From: Massilia horti
GTDB lineage: Bacteria; Pseudomonadota; Gammaproteobacteria; Burkholderiales; Burkholderiaceae_D
Length of the DNA stretch: 58,751 bases
Direction: 5' to 3'
Assembly: GCF_004614195.1 (NCBI RefSeq)
Contig: NZ_SPUM01000057.1
Span: 1 to 58,751, forward strand
In this document: piece after piece, positions 35,782 through 44,660 of the stretch
Numbering within the stretch: the stretch's first letter is position 1
Layout: every line of letters begins with the position of its first letter
The notes under the pieces: generated by a model
Seen by the model: only the letters and a program-made list of their open reading frames with translations
The model's database searches: none
What the model was told of the DNA's origin: nothing
Program-made: the position numbers and the translations under genes

Positions 35782-36791
35782 TAGATTCTTTCTGAGGCTA
35801 CTAGTCTGAAACTGGGGGCCGAGGGCTCGGATGCGGCGCCGGCCGCGTCCCGGGATTCCCACAACTGGAGAAGCTGCGCCGCCACCGAGGCGGCGATCAC
35901 GGCTGGCGCCTTGCCGGCAATCCCAGGCACGCCGATCGGGCAAACCATGCCGTCGATGCGCGCCGGGTCGATGCCGCGTGCGCGCAGCCGGTGCTCGAAC
36001 TGCTTGCGCTTGGTGTGCGATCCGATCAGGCCGAACCAGTCCGCGCCGGGACGCGACAGTATCGCGTCCGCCAGCCGCTGGTCAAGTGCATGGCTGTGCG
36101 TCATCACCAGAAAGCAGGTTCCCGCAGGGGCGCGCGCCGCCAGCGCTTCCGGCATGTCGGTCGCTTCCACGCTGACGTTGGCCGGCACACTGGCCGGGAA
36201 CTGTTCATCGCGCTCGTCGACCCAGGTGACGCGGCACGGCAAATCGGCCAGCGCGCGCACGATCGCCGCGCCGACGTGGCCGGCGCCGAACAGCATCAGG
36301 TGCGCGCCCGGCGGCGTTACCGGATCGACCAGCCAGCGGCGGCCGTCCTGTTCCTGCATCACGTGGGTGCCGCGGTGGCGCGCGAACATGGGCGCGCCCT
36401 CGCCCGCCAGCTGGCGCGCGTTGGCGTCGAACAGGGCGGTGTGCGGCGCGCCATCCAGCGCCGACAGGCGCCACACGTCTTCGTGCCGGTGCCGCGCGAG
36501 CAGCGCGGCATGCGCGGGCTCGAGCAGTTCGAACGCAAGATGCACCACCCCGCCGCAGCACTGGCCGAGGCTGGGGCCGAGCGCGAAACGCTCCAGGCGC
36601 CGCGGCTGGCCGTCTTTCAACATGTCGCGTGCGATTGCTATCGCGCGCAGCTCGAGGTGGCCGCCGCCGATGGTGCCGTTCAGCGCATCGGCGCTAACCA
36701 ACATCTTCGCGCCCGGCTCGCGCGGACCCGATCCTTCAACCATGGCGACCGTGACCAGCACGGCCGGCCCCTCTGTCAGCCAGCCGTCCAT
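35781..36791 (-). CDS. xdhC: Xanthine dehydrogenase accessory protein XdhC
   Basis: A 336-residue chaperone that binds sulfurated molybdenum cofactor and inserts it into XdhB. N-terminal XdhC_CoxI domain: VTVAMVEGSGPREPGAKMLV, GTIGGGHLE, and SLGQCCGGVVHLAFE with the Cys pair. The C-terminal Rossmann part has LMLFGAGHVGAAIVRAL and ADWFGLIGSHTKRKQF. The start was placed at MDGWLTEG, 1 nt after the xdhB stop. Confidence 0.95.
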   Translation of the reverse strand: MDGWLTEGPAVLVTVAMVEGSGPREPGAKMLVSADALNGTIGGGHLELRAIAIARDMLKDGQPRRLERFALGPSLGQCCGGVVHLAFELLEPAHAALLARHRHEDVWRLSALDGAPHTALFDANARQLAGEGAPMFARHRGTHVMQEQDGRRWLVDPVTPPGAHLMLFGAGHVGAAIVRALADLPCRVTWVDERDEQFPASVPANVSVEATDMPEALAARAPAGTCFLVMTHSHALDQRLADAILSRPGADWFGLIGSHTKRKQFEHRLRARGIDPARIDGMVCPIGVPGIAGKAPAVIAASVAAQLLQLWESRDAAGAASEPSAPSFRLVASERI

Positions 36792-36792
36792 G

Positions 36793-39132
36793 TCACGCCG
36801 TCCGCGCGCACGCCGCCCGCACGGCGGCAATCGAATTGACGATTTCTTCGCAGGTCGCAGGCGCATTCAACGGCGGATTGACCCGGTGATCGCCGACGCT
36901 GGAAATCGCGTCGCGGATCGCAAAGAACACCGAGAACGGCAACAGCAGCGGCGGCTCGCCCACCGCCTTGGAACGGTGGATGCTGTCCTCGACGTTGCGG
37001 TTGTCGAACAGGCGCACGCGGAAGTCTTCCGGGCAGTCCGAAACTGTCGGGATCTTGTACGTCGACGGCGCATGGGTCATCAGCTTGCCCGCCGGATTCC
37101 ACCACAACTGCTCGGTGGTTAGCCAGCCCATGCCCTGGATGAAGGCGCCCTCGACCTGGCCGATGTCGATCGCGGGGTTCAGCGAATTGCCCGCGTCGTA
37201 CAGCGCGTCGGCGCGCAGCAGCTTCCATTCGCCCGTCAGGGTATCCACCACCACTTCCGACACCGCCGCGCCATAGGCGAAATAAGAGAACGGACGGCCG
37301 GTCATGCTCTTCGGGTCCCAGCTGAGGCCTGGCGTGGCGTAGTAGCCGTCGGACCAGAGCTGCACGCGCGCCAGATACGCCTTGGCCACCAGCTGGGCGA
37401 ACGCAATCTCGTGGCCGCCCACGAACACCGTGTCCGCCGCAAAGGACACCTCGTGCGCCTGGCCGCCGTACTGCGCGGCCGCAAACTGCGCCAGCCGCTC
37501 GCGGATCTGGCGCGCCGCATCCTGCGCCGCCTTGCCGTTCAGGTCCGCGCCGGTGGAGGCGGCGGTGGCCGAGGTGTTGGCCACCTTGCCGGTGTTGGTG
37601 GCCGTGGCGCGCACCCGCGCGATGTCCACGCCCAGTTCGTGCGCCACCACCTGCATCACTTTGGTATTGAGGCCCTGCCCCATCTCGGTGCCGCCGTGGT
37701 TGACGATGATCGAGCCGTCCACGTACACATGCACCAGCGCGCCGGCCTGGTTCAGGTGGGTCACGTTGAACGCGATGCCGAACTTGACCGGCGTGAGCGC
37801 CAGCCCTTTCTTGAGCACCGGGCTGGTGCGGTTGAAGTCCTCGATCGCCTGGCGCCGCGCGCGGTATTCGCTCGACGCCTCCAGCTGCGCCACCAGCTCG
37901 TGGATCACGTTGTCCACCACCTCCTGACCGTAAGGCGTCACGTTGCGTTCCTGCCGCCCGTAGAAGTTCAGGCGCCGGATGTCCAGCGAATCGCGCCCGA
38001 GGTTGCGCGCGATCTCGTCGATCACGTACTCGATGGCGATCGCGCCCTGCGGACCGCCGAAGCCGCGGAACGCGGTGTTGGACTGGGTGTTGGTCTTGCC
38101 GCAGGCGGCCAGGATCTCGACGTCGGACAGGTAATAGGCATTGTCGAAGTGGCAGACGGCGCGCGTGGCCACCGGCCCGGACAGGTCGGCCGAAAAGCCG
38201 GCGCGGCTGACCATGTCGACCTTCGCCGCCACGATCCGGCCCTCGTCGTCGTAGCCGACTTCGTATTCGTAATGGAAGCAGTGGCGCTTGCCGGTGACGA
38301 GCATGTCGTCGTCGCGGTCCGCGCGCAGCTTGACCGGGCGCTTGAGGCGCGCCGCCGCGATCGCCGCCGATGCCGCCCACAAGGCCGACTGCGACTCCTT
38401 GCCGCCGAAGCCGCCGCCCATGCGCCGGCATTCGACCACCACGTGATGCGAATGCAGGCCAAGCGCGTGCGCCACCACATGCTGCATCTCGCTCGGGTGC
38501 TGGGTCGAGCAGTACACCAGCATGCCGCGATCCTCACCGGGAATCGCGTAGGCGATCTGGCCTTCAAGGTAGAACTGCTCCTGCCCGCCGACGTGCAGCT
38601 CGCCCTTGACCCGGTGCGGTGCGCGCTCGAACGCTGCTTGCGAATCGCCGCGCGCAAGGCGCATCGGCGGCAGCACGTAGGATTGCGCGGCGCGCGCCGC
38701 CTGCGGAGTCAGGATCGCCGGCAGTTCCTCGTAGCTCACCTGCGCCAGGCGCGCCGCCCGGCGCGCGTTGTCGTGGGTGTCGGCCACCACGATGAAGACC
38801 GGCTGGCCCACGTACTGGACCAGCCCATCGGCCAGGATCGGATCGTCGTGGATGATCGGGCCGCAATCGTTCAAGCCGGGGATGTCGGCGGCGGTGAACA
38901 CCGCAACCACGCCCCGGCTGGCCCGCACGGCGGTCAGGTCGATGGCCGTGATCCTGGCGTGCGCCTTGGTCGATAACCCAAGCGCGGCATGGAGCGTGCC
39001 CTGCACTTGCGCGATGTCGTCCGTGTACGTGGCCTGGCCACGCACATGCAGATCGGCCGATTCGTGCGGACGGGACAGGCCGACCGCGGTCCACGCGGCC
39101 TGGCTCAGCTCTGGTACGCCTGCGTCGTTCAT
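36793..39132 (-). CDS. xdhB: Xanthine dehydrogenase, molybdenum subunit
   Basis: A 779-residue large subunit oxidising hypoxanthine and xanthine to urate. Aldehyde-oxidase a/b hammerhead at about 25-130, then Mo-cofactor-binding domains with RRMGGGFGGKES, TAFRGFGGPQGAIA (substrate Arg and Mo loop), HGGTEMGQGLNTK and the catalytic Glu in SKAVGEPPLLLP near residue 730. GGGAGG precedes ATG 39132, favouring it over the in-frame ATG 39147. It works with XdhA (FeS/FAD) and needs XdhC. Confidence 0.97.
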   Translation of the reverse strand: MNDAGVPELSQAAWTAVGLSRPHESADLHVRGQATYTDDIAQVQGTLHAALGLSTKAHARITAIDLTAVRASRGVVAVFTAADIPGLNDCGPIIHDDPILADGLVQYVGQPVFIVVADTHDNARRAARLAQVSYEELPAILTPQAARAAQSYVLPPMRLARGDSQAAFERAPHRVKGELHVGGQEQFYLEGQIAYAIPGEDRGMLVYCSTQHPSEMQHVVAHALGLHSHHVVVECRRMGGGFGGKESQSALWAASAAIAAARLKRPVKLRADRDDDMLVTGKRHCFHYEYEVGYDDEGRIVAAKVDMVSRAGFSADLSGPVATRAVCHFDNAYYLSDVEILAACGKTNTQSNTAFRGFGGPQGAIAIEYVIDEIARNLGRDSLDIRRLNFYGRQERNVTPYGQEVVDNVIHELVAQLEASSEYRARRQAIEDFNRTSPVLKKGLALTPVKFGIAFNVTHLNQAGALVHVYVDGSIIVNHGGTEMGQGLNTKVMQVVAHELGVDIARVRATATNTGKVANTSATAASTGADLNGKAAQDAARQIRERLAQFAAAQYGGQAHEVSFAADTVFVGGHEIAFAQLVAKAYLARVQLWSDGYYATPGLSWDPKSMTGRPFSYFAYGAAVSEVVVDTLTGEWKLLRADALYDAGNSLNPAIDIGQVEGAFIQGMGWLTTEQLWWNPAGKLMTHAPSTYKIPTVSDCPEDFRVRLFDNRNVEDSIHRSKAVGEPPLLLPFSVFFAIRDAISSVGDHRVNPPLNAPATCEEIVNSIAAVRAACARTA

Positions 39133-39143
39133 GTCAGCCTCCC

Positions 39144-40613
39144 TCATGCCCGCACCGCGAATGCATTCAATGCCTGGGCCGGTAGCGGATCCTCAAGGCG
39201 TGTCTCGAACCAGAAGCGGCGCAGCAGGTTCTGCGCGGCCTGCAGCCGGTAATTGTTCGTGGCGCGCATGTCGGACAGCGGGGCGTAATCCTGGGCCAGC
39301 GCCGCTGTTGCCATGTCCAGCGTCTCCTCGCTCCAGCGGCGCCCTGCCAGCAGTGCCTCCGCCGCGGCGGCGCGTTTCGGTGTCGCGGCCATGCCGCCAA
39401 AGGCGATGCGTGCGGAACGGATGACGTCCCCGTCGAGTTCAAAAGCGAACGCGGCGCACACCGCCGAGATGTCCTGGTCAAAGCGCTTGGCAAGCTTGTA
39501 GGTACGGAACCGCACGCCGGCGCGCGGCAACGGCACGCGCACGGACTGCACGAATTCATCCGGCCGCAGGTCCTTGCGCTGGTAGGCCAGGTAAAAGTCT
39601 TCCAGCGCCAGCACCCGCTCGCCGCCGGCGCCACGCAGCACCACCTGGCTGCCCAGCGCGATCAGCCACGGCATCGAGTCGCCGATCGGCGAGCCGTTGG
39701 CCACGTTCCCGCCCAGCGTGCCGGCATTGCGCACCGGGAGCGAAGCGAAACGCTGCCACAGTTCCGACAGCTCGCCCGGATAATGGCGGCACAAGGCGGC
39801 GTAGGCATCGTTCAGCGAAACGCCGGCGCCGATCTCGATCATGCCGTCCGACTCGGTGACCAGCTTGAGCGCATCCACATTGCCGAGGTAGATGATCTGA
39901 CCCAGTTCGCGCATCTGCTTGGTGACCCACAGCCCGACGTCGGTCGAACCGGCGAGCAGCAGCGCGTCCGGGTGTTCGGCGCGCAGACGCACCAGTTCTT
40001 CCAGGGTGCGCGGCGCGTAGAAGCGTTGTTCGCCGCGCCCGTGCGTGGCCAGCTGGTCGCGCGCCAGTTCGCGCAGTTGTTCGGCCAGCGCGTCGCGGTC
40101 GAATTGGACGCGCGGCAGCTCGCACATGCGGTGCGCGGCGTCGATGATCGGCCGGTAGCCGGTGCAGCGGCACAGGTTGCCCGAGAGGGCGTCATCGATG
40201 TCGCGCCGGGTCGGGGCCTGCCCGTCCTGCCCGAGGTACATGCCCCACAGGGACATCGCGAACCCCGGCGTGCAAAAGCCGCACTGCGAGCCGTGGCACT
40301 CGACCAGCGCCTGCTGCACCGGGTGCAGCGCGCCGTCCGGCTGCTGCAAGTCCTCCACCGTGAACAGCGCACGGCCGTCGAGCGTGGGCGTAAACTGGAT
40401 GCAGGAATTGACCGCCTTCAGCTCCACCTTGCCGTGTTCGAGCGATCCGATCACGACCGTGCAGGCGCCGCAGTCGCCCTCGGCGCAGCCTTCCTTGGTG
40501 CCCGTGCAATGCAAATCCTCCCGCAGGTGCTGCAGGATGGTCTGCGTGGGCGCGGCATCGGCCACTTCATGCACTGCGCCACGGTAATAAAAACGAATCG
40601 GATCTGGCATCAT
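39144..40613 (-). CDS. xdhA: Xanthine dehydrogenase, FeS/FAD subunit
   Basis: A 489-residue small subunit. Two [2Fe-2S] sites: the plant-ferredoxin type (CTGTKEGCAEGDCGACTVV) and the helical type (CGFCTPGF and CRCTGY). The FAD domain (about 195-370) has LLLAGSTDVGLWVTKQ and NAGTLGGNVANGSPIGD, followed by a CO-dehydrogenase-flavoprotein C-terminal domain. It passes electrons from the Mo site to NAD+. It is the first gene of the five-gene purine operon, with the promoter in 40614-40773. Confidence 0.97.
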   Translation of the reverse strand: MMPDPIRFYYRGAVHEVADAAPTQTILQHLREDLHCTGTKEGCAEGDCGACTVVIGSLEHGKVELKAVNSCIQFTPTLDGRALFTVEDLQQPDGALHPVQQALVECHGSQCGFCTPGFAMSLWGMYLGQDGQAPTRRDIDDALSGNLCRCTGYRPIIDAAHRMCELPRVQFDRDALAEQLRELARDQLATHGRGEQRFYAPRTLEELVRLRAEHPDALLLAGSTDVGLWVTKQMRELGQIIYLGNVDALKLVTESDGMIEIGAGVSLNDAYAALCRHYPGELSELWQRFASLPVRNAGTLGGNVANGSPIGDSMPWLIALGSQVVLRGAGGERVLALEDFYLAYQRKDLRPDEFVQSVRVPLPRAGVRFRTYKLAKRFDQDISAVCAAFAFELDGDVIRSARIAFGGMAATPKRAAAAEALLAGRRWSEETLDMATAALAQDYAPLSDMRATNNYRLQAAQNLLRRFWFETRLEDPLPAQALNAFAVRA

Positions 40614-40661
40614 TATCTCGGATTTAACCCAGCATAAAGGCTAACACTCAGCAACCGGACA

Positions 40662-40694
40662 ATTATAATCAACGGCTTATATTGCTCATCATAA
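40662..40694 (-). promoter_or_regulatory. Putative xdh operon promoter and weak palindrome
   Basis: On the minus strand a perfect -10 TATAAT lies at 40667-40662. Just upstream is TTAT-N10-ATAA (40677-40694), reminiscent of the nucleoside-type operator but with a spacer one base shorter and poorer arms, and without the downstream GTATTTG block. The -35 is not clear. The region also carries the promoter for the divergent ClpP-like gene. Confidence 0.4.
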
Positions 40695-40773
40695 ATTTAC
40701 CATACTACTCACCAGCGGAACGCGGCCCCACGACCAAACTTGCTATGCTTGACCCATGGCGTCAGGAGAGAAA

Positions 40774-41331
40774 ATGTCATTGCACATCGTTCACTTCATC
40801 GGTCCGATCAACCACACCTCGGCCTGCACGGTCCGCAACCTGTGCCTGCAGGCGCTGCAAAGCGGCGCCAGCGAGATCGCACTGCACATGTCCAGCGAAG
40901 GCGGCAACATGACGGCCGGTTTCGCGCTGCACTTCTTCCTCAAGTCGCTGCCGCTGCCGCTCACCACCCACAACATCGGCAGCGTGGAATCGGTCGCCGT
41001 CGTGATCTTCCTCGCCGGGCAGAAACGCTACGCCTGCCCTGGCACGCGCTTTCTCGTGCACCCGCTGCACTGGGGCTTTGGCAACCTGGTGGCGGCCGAC
41101 CACGCCCGCGTGTCCGAGTGGCGCGACTGCCTCGACTTCGACGCCGAGCGCTATGCCGCCATTTTTGAAGAAGCCACCCGCGGCGCCCGGGTCGGCACCG
41201 ACATCCGGTTCCACCTGACCGGCAATGCCCGCATCTACACCGCCGACCAGGCGGTCGACGCCGGCATCATCCACCAGGCGATCCAGGCCCGGCTGCCCCA
41301 GGCAGGCACCACCTCGCACTGGTGGAATTGA
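40774..41331 (+). CDS. ClpP-like (serine dehydrogenase proteinase-type) protein
   Basis: A 185-residue ClpP/crotonase-fold protein. It retains MSSEGGNMTAGFAL (ClpP INSPGG position), SVESVAVVIFLAG with the nucleophile-position Ser, and RYACPGTRFLVHPL with the His. The segment where ClpP has its catalytic Asp reads LTGNARIYTADQAV, with no Asp in the expected place. AGGAGAG precedes ATG 40774, favouring it over ATG 40756. It may be a weak peptidase or a non-catalytic ring protein. It is divergent from xdhA. Confidence 0.82.
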   Translation: MSLHIVHFIGPINHTSACTVRNLCLQALQSGASEIALHMSSEGGNMTAGFALHFFLKSLPLPLTTHNIGSVESVAVVIFLAGQKRYACPGTRFLVHPLHWGFGNLVAADHARVSEWRDCLDFDAERYAAIFEEATRGARVGTDIRFHLTGNARIYTADQAVDAGIIHQAIQARLPQAGTTSHWWN

Positions 41332-41476
41332 GGCAGCCGGCGAGGCGCGGCCGGCGAGGCGAAACTTGCAAGGGAAATAAGCTTGCCTTAGAATCGGCCT
41401 CTGCTGTCGCGAAAATCCGCGGCGGCACCGCGCTGGCCTGCGCCAGCACCCCTTTCAAGCATCTTTACGGTGAGCC

Positions 41477-42775
41477 TTGGATACCGTACCCCTTTGGGTG
41501 CTCTTTTCCGCACTCGTCCTGCTGATCCTCTGCTCGGCCTTTTTCGCGATGGCGGAAACCGCGCTGATGGCAGCCAACAAGTACCGCCTGCGCCACCTTG
41601 CAAAACGTGGCAACCGCGGCGCCATCACCACCCTGTGGCTGCTCGAACGCACCGACAAGCTGCTGTCGCTGGTGCTGATCGCCAATACGCTGATCAATGC
41701 GATGGCCACCGCGCTGGTCACCACCATCGCGATCCTGTTCTTCGGGCGTGAAGAAAGCGTGATCACGATTGCAACAGCGGTCGTCGCTTTCCTGCTCATC
41801 GTGTTCGCCGAGATCACGCCCAAGGTGATCGGCGCCACTTACCCCGAACGGATTTCGCTCGGCACCAGCCTCGTGCTCAAGCCGCTGATGGCCGTGGCCA
41901 AGCCGGTGATCTGGTTCGTCAACCTGTTCGTGTCGGGCGTGCTCAAGCTGCTGCGCATCCGCGCCGGCAGCAGCGAGCACCAGCACCGCCTGTCGCCGGA
42001 GGAGCTGCGCTCGATCGTGCTCGAAGGCGGCAATTTCATCCCGCAAAAGCACAAGAGCATCCTGCTCAACCTGTTCGACCTGGAAACCATCTCGGTCGAA
42101 GACATCATGACGCCGCGCGCCCAGATCGAGGCACTGAACCTGGCCCTGCCGGTGGCGGCGATCAAGAACGAGCTGGCCACCTGCTACCACAACAAGCTGC
42201 CCGTCTACGAAGGCGAGATCAACCGGATCGTCGGCATCCTGCATGTGCGCAAGGCCGTGGCGCTCCTGAACCAGGACGACGACTTGACGATCGAGCATTT
42301 CCGCGAGCTGCTCACCGAGCCTTACTTCATCCCGCAAGACACCGGCGTCTTTACCCAGCTTCAGTATTTCCAGGAAAACCGGGAGCGGCTCGGCATCATC
42401 GTCGACGAATACGGCGAGGTCCAAGGACTGGTCACGCTGGAAGACATCATCGAAGAGATGATCGGCGACTTCACCACCTCGATGCCGGGCGCGAAACGGA
42501 GCGACACCTTCGGCTGGAACGCCAACGGCGAATGCCTGCTGGAAGGCTCGACGCCGCTGCGCGACATCAACAAGCGGCTCGACCTCGACCTGCCGCTGGA
42601 CGGGCCCAAGACCGTCAACGGCTTGCTTCTCGAACAACTCCAGGACATTCCCGATTCGCCAATCTCCCTGAAGATCGGAAACTGTATAGTAGAAGTGGTG
42701 CAGGTACAAAACCAGGCCATCAAGGTCGTCAAACTGTTGCGCCCGCCGGGAGCCCGGCGTGCCCAGGCAGCCTGA
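41477..42775 (+). CDS. CNNM/HlyC-CorC family transporter (CorB-like)
   Basis: A 432-residue membrane protein: DUF21 domain with three to four helices (about 1-150; LILCSAFFAMAETALMAANKYRL and LLIVFAEITPKVIGATYPE are signature stretches), a CBS pair (about 205-335; VEDIMTPRAQI, GIIVDEYGEVQGLVTLEDIIEE) and a CorC_HlyC domain at the end. The family is linked to Mg2+/Co2+ export or homeostasis. The start is probably the TTG at 41477, as no ATG or GTG lies near the family start and a GGTGAG precedes it. It lies upstream of pilB. Confidence 0.92.
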   Translation: MDTVPLWVLFSALVLLILCSAFFAMAETALMAANKYRLRHLAKRGNRGAITTLWLLERTDKLLSLVLIANTLINAMATALVTTIAILFFGREESVITIATAVVAFLLIVFAEITPKVIGATYPERISLGTSLVLKPLMAVAKPVIWFVNLFVSGVLKLLRIRAGSSEHQHRLSPEELRSIVLEGGNFIPQKHKSILLNLFDLETISVEDIMTPRAQIEALNLALPVAAIKNELATCYHNKLPVYEGEINRIVGILHVRKAVALLNQDDDLTIEHFRELLTEPYFIPQDTGVFTQLQYFQENRERLGIIVDEYGEVQGLVTLEDIIEEMIGDFTTSMPGAKRSDTFGWNANGECLLEGSTPLRDINKRLDLDLPLDGPKTVNGLLLEQLQDIPDSPISLKIGNCIVEVVQVQNQAIKVVKLLRPPGARRAQAA

Positions 42776-42866
42776 TATCCTGCGCGTGGCGTGGTATGAA
42801 CGCCTCTGCCGAGCGCGACACGCTTTACAAATTTGATGCCCAGAGGCATCATCCAGACAATCCGGA

Positions 42867-42896
42867 CGGGCTGGCTATCCCCTGCCCGGCGTTTTT
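42867..42896 (+). terminator. Weak terminator-like hairpin before pilB
   Basis: A 5-bp stem CGGGC/GCCCG with a 12-nt loop, followed by GCG and five T, between the CorB-like gene and pilB. A further hairpin GATGCC/GGCATC lies just upstream near 42836-42850. Confidence 0.4.
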
Positions 42897-42928
42897 GTTG
42901 TTCTCCTGGCACTTAATCCACGGCTCAT

Positions 42929-44653
42929 ATGGCAGCAGTCCTACCCAACGCGACTTCAGGCACGCCGATGGCCGGTCTGGCGCGTGCGCTGGTGCAGGCG
43001 GGACGGCTGGACATGACCCAGGCCGACACCATCCAGAAAAAGGCGGCCGCCGAGAAGAAACCCTTCATTGACGCGCTGCTCGCCAGCGGCGGCATCGACG
43101 CCCGCGCCCTGTCCGTGTTCTGCGCCGAAACCTTCGGCTATCCACTGCTCGACCTGTCGGCCTGCTCGGCCGAGGCCCTGCCCGCCGGCGTGATCGACAT
43201 GCGCCTGATGCAGGCGCAGCGCGTGATTGCGCTCGCCAAGCGCGGCAACAAGCTGTCGGTCGCGATTTCGGACCCCACCAACACCCCGGCCCTGGACCAG
43301 ATCAAGTTCCAGAGCGAGGCCGCGGTCGAACCGGTGATCGTCGCCCACGACGCGCTGTTGAACCTGTTGGCCGCGCTGGGCAAGAGCGCCGAACAGAGCC
43401 TGAACGACCTGGTCGGCGACGAGGGCGAGATCGAGTTCGCCGAAGACGAGCCGGCGCAGGCGACAATGGAGTCGGCCAACGAGGTCGAAGACGCGCCGAT
43501 CGTCAAGTTCCTCAACAAGATCCTGATGGATGCGGTCTCGATCGGCGCCTCGGACATCCACTTCGAGCCGTACGAGAAGACCTACCGGATCCGGATGCGC
43601 ATCGACGGCGTGCTGCGCGACCACGCCGCGCCGCCGGTATCGATCCGCGAGAAACTGGTCTCGCGCATCAAGGTGCTGGCCAAGCTCGACATTTCGGAAA
43701 AGCGCGTGCCGCAGGACGGGCGCATGCGCCTGATCCTGTCGCCCACGCGCACCATCGATTTCCGCGTCAGCACCCTGCCCACCCTGTTCGGCGAAAAGAC
43801 GGTGATGCGTATCCTGGACGCGACCCAGGCCCAGATGGGCATCGACGCGCTCGGCTACGACCCGGATCAAAAGGCGCTGCTGCTGGACGCGATCCAGCGT
43901 CCCTACGGCATGGTGCTGGTGACCGGCCCGACCGGCTCGGGCAAGACGGTGTCGCTGTACAGCTGCCTGAACGTGATCAACAAACCGGGCATTAACATCT
44001 CGACCGCGGAAGACCCGGCCGAGATCAACCTGCCCGGCGTGAACCAGGTCAACGTCAACGACAAGGCCGGCCTGACCTTCGCCGCCGCGCTCAAATCCTT
44101 CCTGCGCCAGGACCCGGACGTCATCATGGTCGGCGAGATTCGCGACCTGGAAACCGCCGACATCGCGATCAAGGCCGCCCAGACTGGCCACATGGTGTTT
44201 TCCACGCTGCACACCAACGACGCGCCGTCGACCCTGACGCGCCTGATGAACATGGGCGTGGCGCCGTTCAACATCGCCTCGTCGGTCATCCTGATCACCG
44301 CGCAGCGCCTGGCGCGGCGCCTGTGCAGCTGCAAGCAGCCGCTCGACATCAGCCGCGACGCGCTGCTGTCTGCGGGATTTCGCGCCAGCGACTTGGAAGA
44401 CGAGTGGCAGCCCTACGGCCCGGTCGGCTGCGAACGTTGCATGGGTACCGGCTACAAGGGCCGGGTCGGCATCTACCAGATCATGCCGATCACCCCCGCC
44501 ATCGAAAAACTGATCCTTGCCAACGGCAACGCGATGGAGATTGCCGCCCAGGCCGAGCAAGAAGGCGTGAACTCGCTGCGCCGCTCCGGCCTGCTCAAAG
44601 TAAAACAGGGCATGACCAGCCTCGAAGAAGTGCTTGGCTGCACCAACGAATAG
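42929..44653 (+). CDS. pilB: Type IVa pilus extension ATPase PilB
   Basis: A 574-residue hexameric ATPase that powers pilus assembly. N-terminal MshEN/GSPII_E-N domain (about 10-150), then the catalytic domain with GASDIHFEPYEK, Walker A GPTGSGKT, the Asp box (STAEDPAEINLPGVNQV), Walker B VIMVGEIRDLETADIA, the His box GHMVFSTLHTNDAPSTLTRL and a C-terminal tetracysteine zinc site (RLCSCKQP, CERCMGTGYKGR). It is followed after 7 nt by pilC. Confidence 0.97.
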   Translation: MAAVLPNATSGTPMAGLARALVQAGRLDMTQADTIQKKAAAEKKPFIDALLASGGIDARALSVFCAETFGYPLLDLSACSAEALPAGVIDMRLMQAQRVIALAKRGNKLSVAISDPTNTPALDQIKFQSEAAVEPVIVAHDALLNLLAALGKSAEQSLNDLVGDEGEIEFAEDEPAQATMESANEVEDAPIVKFLNKILMDAVSIGASDIHFEPYEKTYRIRMRIDGVLRDHAAPPVSIREKLVSRIKVLAKLDISEKRVPQDGRMRLILSPTRTIDFRVSTLPTLFGEKTVMRILDATQAQMGIDALGYDPDQKALLLDAIQRPYGMVLVTGPTGSGKTVSLYSCLNVINKPGINISTAEDPAEINLPGVNQVNVNDKAGLTFAAALKSFLRQDPDVIMVGEIRDLETADIAIKAAQTGHMVFSTLHTNDAPSTLTRLMNMGVAPFNIASSVILITAQRLARRLCSCKQPLDISRDALLSAGFRASDLEDEWQPYGPVGCERCMGTGYKGRVGIYQIMPITPAIEKLILANGNAMEIAAQAEQEGVNSLRRSGLLKVKQGMTSLEEVLGCTNE

Positions 44654-44660
44654 GAAGCAT

